NCBI GenBank assembly: GCA_030147335.1
Contig: JASKZZ010000444.1
Span: 1 to 7,853, forward strand
DNA: 7,853 bases
Direction: 5' to 3'
Source of the DNA: Herpetosiphonaceae bacterium
GTDB taxonomy: Bacteria; Chloroflexota; Chloroflexia; Chloroflexales; Kallotenuaceae
The notes under the pieces were generated by a model. It was given only the letters and a program-made list of their open reading frames with translations, did no database searches and was not told the origin of the DNA. The position numbers and the translations under genes were made by a program. This document shows positions 5,112-7,853 of the stretch, piece by piece. Positions within the stretch are counted from its first letter, which is position 1; the number at the start of each line of letters is the position of its first letter.

Positions 5112-5996
5112 TTACCTGGAGCCGTAATCACCGGCAGTGTATCCGGCTGGACGCGCGGCTGCCTGTTGGGCTGGGACGGGCATGCGGCTTGTGTTTGAGT
5201 TACCGTTCGGCAAAAGTGAAGTTTCGGTCAATGCGTCGCCAATGTAATCCAAATAGCCCTTGATTTGATCGTTATCTTCAAGCGATGAGAAAGGAATTGT
5301 CGCGCCCGAAACAGTCTTAACACTTGTCGCAATTTCTTTCATTGTACTGTCGATGCCACGTACAAGGCCACGCATAACACTGGCCAACTCTTCACGCTCT
5401 TGCACCGTCAAGTTTGCAAAGCCAATCAGCGCCTTTTCCTGTGCTCGCAGCAATGTGTTGCGCAGGATAGCGATGTCGGCTTGCGTTTGTAGCTCGTAGC
5501 GTTTAACAAGATGCGCCTGCCGCACCTGTTCAACCAACTCGTCGCTTGTTACCGGCGTCCATAACAGCGCAGGAATGATGACAAATCCGATGATACCTAC
5601 AAGCACTTGCGGTAATACATAGCCGCTCTGCGCGACAACAGGCTGAGCTAACCACCATGCATTCTGGATCTGGAACGAGTACCAGAGCAGAAACATTGCG
5701 GCAACCATGATCACGATATAGCCGTAGGTCCGGGCGTTAATCTTTTGCAACAGCATACCTGCCGGCGACCATGGGATCAAAAATGACACCAACGATGGTG
5801 GCGCTAGGACCATGATTGCGGTAAAGGCCATCGCAACAACTTTATTTGAAGTCAATTGGCTTTGCACGCCCCACCAGTACGCGGCAGAGCCTGCCATTGA
5901 CACAACAGCCAAAATCGCGAGACCAGTCTTCGCCGTAAACTGAAAGTTACTGCGTCGTTTCTGGCCGCGGACCATGTCCAAGTAGCGGCTGCTCAT
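5112..5996 (-). CDS. Four-helix membrane protein with cytoplasmic helical domain, unknown function
   Basis: I do not recognise this 294-residue protein. A basic N-terminus (RGQKRR, 10-15) precedes four likely membrane helices at about 22-43, 52-76, 91-111 and 126-146; by the positive-inside rule both ends face the cytoplasm. Residues 150-228 look like a long charged helix or coiled coil (ELVEQVRQAHLVKRYELQTQADIAILRNTLL, then LTVQEREELASVMRGLVRGIDSTMKEIATSVK). The last 40 residues are a flexible tail rich in Asn, Ala, Pro and Gly. It has no enzymatic motif that I can see; a scaffold or envelope role is possible but unproven. The ATG is supported by AAGGAG eight bases upstream, and a TATAAT box lies further upstream. 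It is followed after five bases by the small charged protein gene. Confidence 0.82.
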   Translation of the reverse strand: MSSRYLDMVRGQKRRSNFQFTAKTGLAILAVVSMAGSAAYWWGVQSQLTSNKVVAMAFTAIMVLAPPSLVSFLIPWSPAGMLLQKINARTYGYIVIMVAAMFLLWYSFQIQNAWWLAQPVVAQSGYVLPQVLVGIIGFVIIPALLWTPVTSDELVEQVRQAHLVKRYELQTQADIAILRNTLLRAQEKALIGFANLTVQEREELASVMRGLVRGIDSTMKEIATSVKTVSGATIPFSSLEDNDQIKGYLDYIGDALTETSLLPNGNSNTSRMPVPAQQAAARPAGYTAGDYGSR

Positions 5997-6046
5997 GTGC
6001 GGTTCTCCTTGGGTGTAATGCTAGAAGGCAATTTTTGCATTGATAA

Positions 6047-6069
6047 ATTATACACTATACTTTACGTAA
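6047..6069 (-). promoter_or_regulatory. Probable promoter of the membrane-protein gene, with a TTACGTAA palindrome
   Basis: On the minus strand TATAAT (6052-6047) is a perfect -10 box preceded directly by GTG; the leader to the ATG at 5996 would be about 44 bases and contains the gene's AAGGAG. No good -35 is found at 16-18 bases. TTACGTAA (6062-6069) is an 8-base palindrome nine bases upstream of the -10, placed where an activator or repressor could act. It shares the half-site TTACG with the pspA dyad. Confidence 0.45.
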
Positions 6070-6071
6070 TG

Positions 6072-6788
6072 TTATCGCGCTTGGATGTCGCCATCCTGAT
6101 AAATGAATGCTTCGATCCAATCGCCTGTATAGCCTGCCTGTCGAATTTGGTCAACCGTAGCTGCCGGCAACGAAATGCCGAAGCTTGAGTTGATCTGATA
6201 CGGAACCTCAACCGCGTCGACTTCCTGTCCACGAAATCGGAATGTGGCCTGAACTGGAAAATCGCCCTGAACCTCGCCGAGCTTGACCGGCCGTCCTAAA
6301 CGTGGATCGTACCACCATAAAATCTCTCGGCTGGCAGAGTTGTACGTTTGGACTGCTCCAAGCGGCGTTCGCTCAACTTGAACATAACGCCAACGATCTT
6401 CTGCTCCCGGCAGGCGAACATTACTGAACGCTGGATCGATGGTTGGTTCCGGGGTTGGTTCCGGTGCTGGAGGCGCTGGTGCTAATGATGCTTCGGCAAC
6501 AGGTTCTGGATTAGGATTATCAACGGGGGGAACCGAAGACTCAGGCTCACTTGCAACAATACTTGTTGCCACGGACGGGACAGGAATTGTTTCAATTGCA
6601 GATGCAGCAGGAGCATCTCCGGGTACTCCTGGGGTCGCTGAGCCAACTGTTTGTGGAGCGCCGCTGCCGCCTTCAATGCCGACCAACGCTTGACCACACC
6701 CGGCTAATGTAAGACATGCACCAAGCATAGTCACAACGACTATTTGTCCACGTCGCACGAATGATCCTTGATCACGTATGAGGGGCAT
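6072..6788 (-). CDS. Putative lipoprotein with proline-rich stalk, unknown function
   Basis: The 238-residue product begins with a lipoprotein signal peptide: basic residues (RDQGSFVRRG), a hydrophobic core (QIVVVTMLGACLTLAGC) and a lipobox LAGC with the lipidated cysteine at residue 31. Residues about 33-118 are a low-complexity stalk rich in Pro, Ala, Glu, Ser and Val, ending in repeats such as PAPPAPEPTPEPT. Residues about 120-238 form a folded, tryptophan- and tyrosine-containing domain (DRWRYVQVERTPLGAVQTY, REILWWYDPRLGRPVKLGEV, FPVQATFRFRGQEV, GYTGDWIEAFIY) that I cannot assign to a family. It should sit on the outer face of the membrane. The ATG at 6788 has TAAGG ten bases upstream; a GTG at residue 11 is a possible alternative. 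It stands alone and is divergent from the helicase gene. Confidence 0.8.
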   Translation of the reverse strand: MPLIRDQGSFVRRGQIVVVTMLGACLTLAGCGQALVGIEGGSGAPQTVGSATPGVPGDAPAASAIETIPVPSVATSIVASEPESSVPPVDNPNPEPVAEASLAPAPPAPEPTPEPTIDPAFSNVRLPGAEDRWRYVQVERTPLGAVQTYNSASREILWWYDPRLGRPVKLGEVQGDFPVQATFRFRGQEVDAVEVPYQINSSFGISLPAATVDQIRQAGYTGDWIEAFIYQDGDIQAR

Positions 6789-6852
6789 GACTATTGTGCC
6801 TTATTTTTATGCAGTTGTGCATCGCCATCAGTACAAATACAAGCCTACTACA

Positions 6853-6874
6853 AGTCCTAGAAATTTCTAGTACT
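6853..6874. promoter_or_regulatory. 22-base near-perfect palindrome (candidate operator)
   Basis: The core CTAGAAATTTCTAG (6857-6870) is a perfect 14-base palindrome. After one mismatched pair (6856/6871) it continues for three more pairs with AGT (6853-6855) and ACT (6872-6874). With no loop it is better suited to binding a protein dimer on DNA than to forming an RNA hairpin. It lies 65 bases from the lipoprotein start and 159 bases from the helicase start. Confidence 0.55.
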
Positions 6875-6928
6875 GCCGCATCTGCTGATAACAACAATAT
6901 CAGGTATAGTGAAACTAAACAACAGATA

Positions 6929-6946
6929 GGCGCCACATGTGGCACC
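6929..6946. promoter_or_regulatory. 18-base near-perfect palindrome upstream of xpb
   Basis: GGCGCCACATGTGGCACC is symmetrical except for one pair (6931/6944); the core GCCACATGTGGC (6932-6943) is perfect. It lies 87 bases before the helicase ATG. It fits a dimeric regulator site better than a hairpin, since it has no loop. Confidence 0.5.
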
Positions 6947-6966
6947 GGTAGCATATATTGTACCAT

Positions 6967-6993
6967 TAGTAGCAACCCTGTCTAGTAGCAACC
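6967..6993. repeat. Tandem direct repeat TAGTAGCAACC upstream of xpb
   Basis: Two identical 11-base copies lie at 6967-6977 and 6983-6993, a period of 16 bases. A partial third match, GTAGCA, is at 6948-6953. The copies end 39 bases before the helicase start and could bind a regulator in tandem. Confidence 0.5.
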
Positions 6994-7032
6994 GTGATTA
7001 ATAAGGTACAGCCAATAGCTTAAGGCTTTCCA

Positions 7033-7853
7033 ATGCCCAGTCTTGCACCTTTGATCGTCCAGAGTGATTTCTCAATTCTGGCCGATATTCATACTCCAGA
7101 CTATGAAACTGTTCGGCCACTATTAGCACGTTTTGCTGAACTGGAACGATCTCCTGAACACATCCACTTCTACCGCATAACTCCTTTGTCACTATGGAAT
7201 GCGGCGGCGACAGGTATGCGTGTTGAGGATATTGTCGATGCGCTTAGCCGCTATACACGTTTCGACTTGCCAACGAACGTGGTGCGAGACATCGCCGAAT
7301 ATGTGCAACGCTATGGGTTGCTTCAGCTTGTTACCGAAGATGATATGCTGTTGCTACGCTGTGCCGATGCTGCCTTGCTTGATCGAGTGTGTGCCGATGA
7401 TCGTTGCGTCCCCTATATCAGCAGCCGGCTCGACCAACATTCGGCGGTGATTGATCTAGGAGCACGTGGCTTGCTCAAACAAGCATTGGTTGAGCTTGGC
7501 TACCCTCCTCATGATATTGCCGGCTATAACGTTGGCGCTCCACTCGCGCTCGATCTCCGGACAACAACTACACGTGGTCAGCCATTCGAGCTTCGCTCCT
7601 ACCAGCGCGAGGCCATTGATGCGTTCTATATGGATGGCGCAATTCATGGTGGTAGTGGTGTTGTGGTGCTGCCATGTGGCGCAGGTAAAACAGTGGTAGG
7701 CATCGGCGCGCTGTTTACCGCTCAAACACATACGTTAATCTTGACGCCCAGCACAATCGCTGCACGGCAATGGATCAGCGAAATTTTAGATAAAACATCC
7801 CTTGATCCGTCGGATGTTGGTGAATATTCGAGTGAGTCGAAGGAGTTGAAGCC
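7033..7853 (+). CDS. XPB/Ssl2-family DNA repair helicase, N-terminal part (3' end outside window)
   Basis: This is the first 273 codons of a superfamily 2 helicase related to the eukaryotic TFIIH subunit XPB. Residues about 7-110 match the helicase XPB N-terminal domain (FSILADIHTPDYETVRPLLARFAELERSPEHIHFYRITPLSLWNAA; the recognisable part is split here only by wording, residues 13-58). The ATPase core starts with FELRSYQREAIDAF (185-198, Q-motif glutamine Q191). Walker A is LPCGAGKT (213-220), followed by LILTPSTIAARQW (235-247, motif Ia) and VGEYSSESKEL, all characteristic of XPB. The DEAH-type motif II and the second RecA-like domain lie beyond the window. The ATG is supported by TAAGG seven bases upstream, and an in-frame TAA lies directly upstream at 7021. 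Family members unwind or translocate on DNA in repair; the bacterial role is little studied. Confidence 0.94.
   Translation, partial: MPSLAPLIVQSDFSILADIHTPDYETVRPLLARFAELERSPEHIHFYRITPLSLWNAAATGMRVEDIVDALSRYTRFDLPTNVVRDIAEYVQRYGLLQLVTEDDMLLLRCADAALLDRVCADDRCVPYISSRLDQHSAVIDLGARGLLKQALVELGYPPHDIAGYNVGAPLALDLRTTTTRGQPFELRSYQREAIDAFYMDGAIHGGSGVVVLPCGAGKTVVGIGALFTAQTHTLILTPSTIAARQWISEILDKTSLDPSDVGEYSSESKELK

Larger units (their letters stand above)
6789..7032. other. 244-base divergent intergenic region
   Basis: This AT-richer region separates the lipoprotein gene (minus) from the helicase gene (plus) and should hold both promoters. It contains two near-perfect palindromes and one direct repeat, listed separately, and a small ATGCA/TGCAT inverted repeat at 6809-6822. 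Candidate plus-strand -10 boxes are TATAGT (6905-6910) and TATATT (6954-6959), but neither has a convincing -35. No terminator or RNA gene is seen. Confidence 0.6.

Noticed and set aside
5997..6188. 63-codon open frame on the plus strand
   Set aside because: It covers the promoter region of the membrane-protein gene and the antisense of the lipoprotein 3' end; no ribosome binding site.
6794..6985. Short plus-strand open frame in the intergenic region, and an opposing minus-strand one at 6772-6975
   Set aside because: Neither has a ribosome binding site or protein-like composition, and both run across the palindromes; the minus-strand one also overlaps the lipoprotein start.
1..7853. CRISPR arrays, tRNA or rRNA genes, insertion sequences, toxin-antitoxin or defence genes
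   Set aside because: I looked for regularly spaced repeats, cloverleaf-type arms, transposase or integrase motifs and recognisable defence domains and saw none.

Overview
The window reads as an ordinary stretch of bacterial chromosome, roughly half G+C, with no sign of plasmid, phage or transposon genes. The organism is most likely a member of the Chloroflexota, class Chloroflexia (perhaps a Herpetosiphon-like lineage). This is an inference from gene content and protein style: a bacterial XPB-type DNA repair helicase, a Roadblock/LC7 gene directly after dnaX-ebfC-recR, and moderate G+C. No rRNA or tRNA is present to confirm it.

Region 1 (1-2611, plus strand) is a replication/recombination cluster. 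It holds the 3' part of dnaX (DNA polymerase III tau/gamma), ebfC/ybaB (nucleoid-associated protein), recR (recombination mediator) and, after a 141-base gap with a possible promoter, a Roadblock/LC7-domain gene. Two clear inverted repeats without U-tracts sit in the dnaX-ebfC and ebfC-recR gaps. A strong bidirectional terminator at 2658-2694 separates this cluster from the convergent genes that follow.

Region 2 (2715-6788, minus strand) reads right to left: a proline-rich lipoprotein of unknown role; a four-helix membrane protein of unknown role followed 5 bases later by a small charged protein; nadD (NAD biosynthesis) overlapping rsmG (16S rRNA m7G methyltransferase); and pspA/IM30 (membrane stress). 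The nadD start has an extended -10 box only 6 bases upstream, which suggests a leaderless mRNA, and a 31-base near-perfect palindrome abuts that box. A 27-base dyad lies in front of pspA.

Region 3 (6789-7853) is a 244-base divergent intergenic region with two near-perfect palindromes and an 11-base direct repeat. It is followed by the N-terminal 273 codons of an XPB/Ssl2-family helicase that runs off the window's right edge.

No convincing new multi-gene system is visible. The best leads are regulatory (the nadD palindrome with its leaderless promoter, the pspA dyad, the palindromes before xpb) and the uncharacterised pair of membrane protein and small charged protein.
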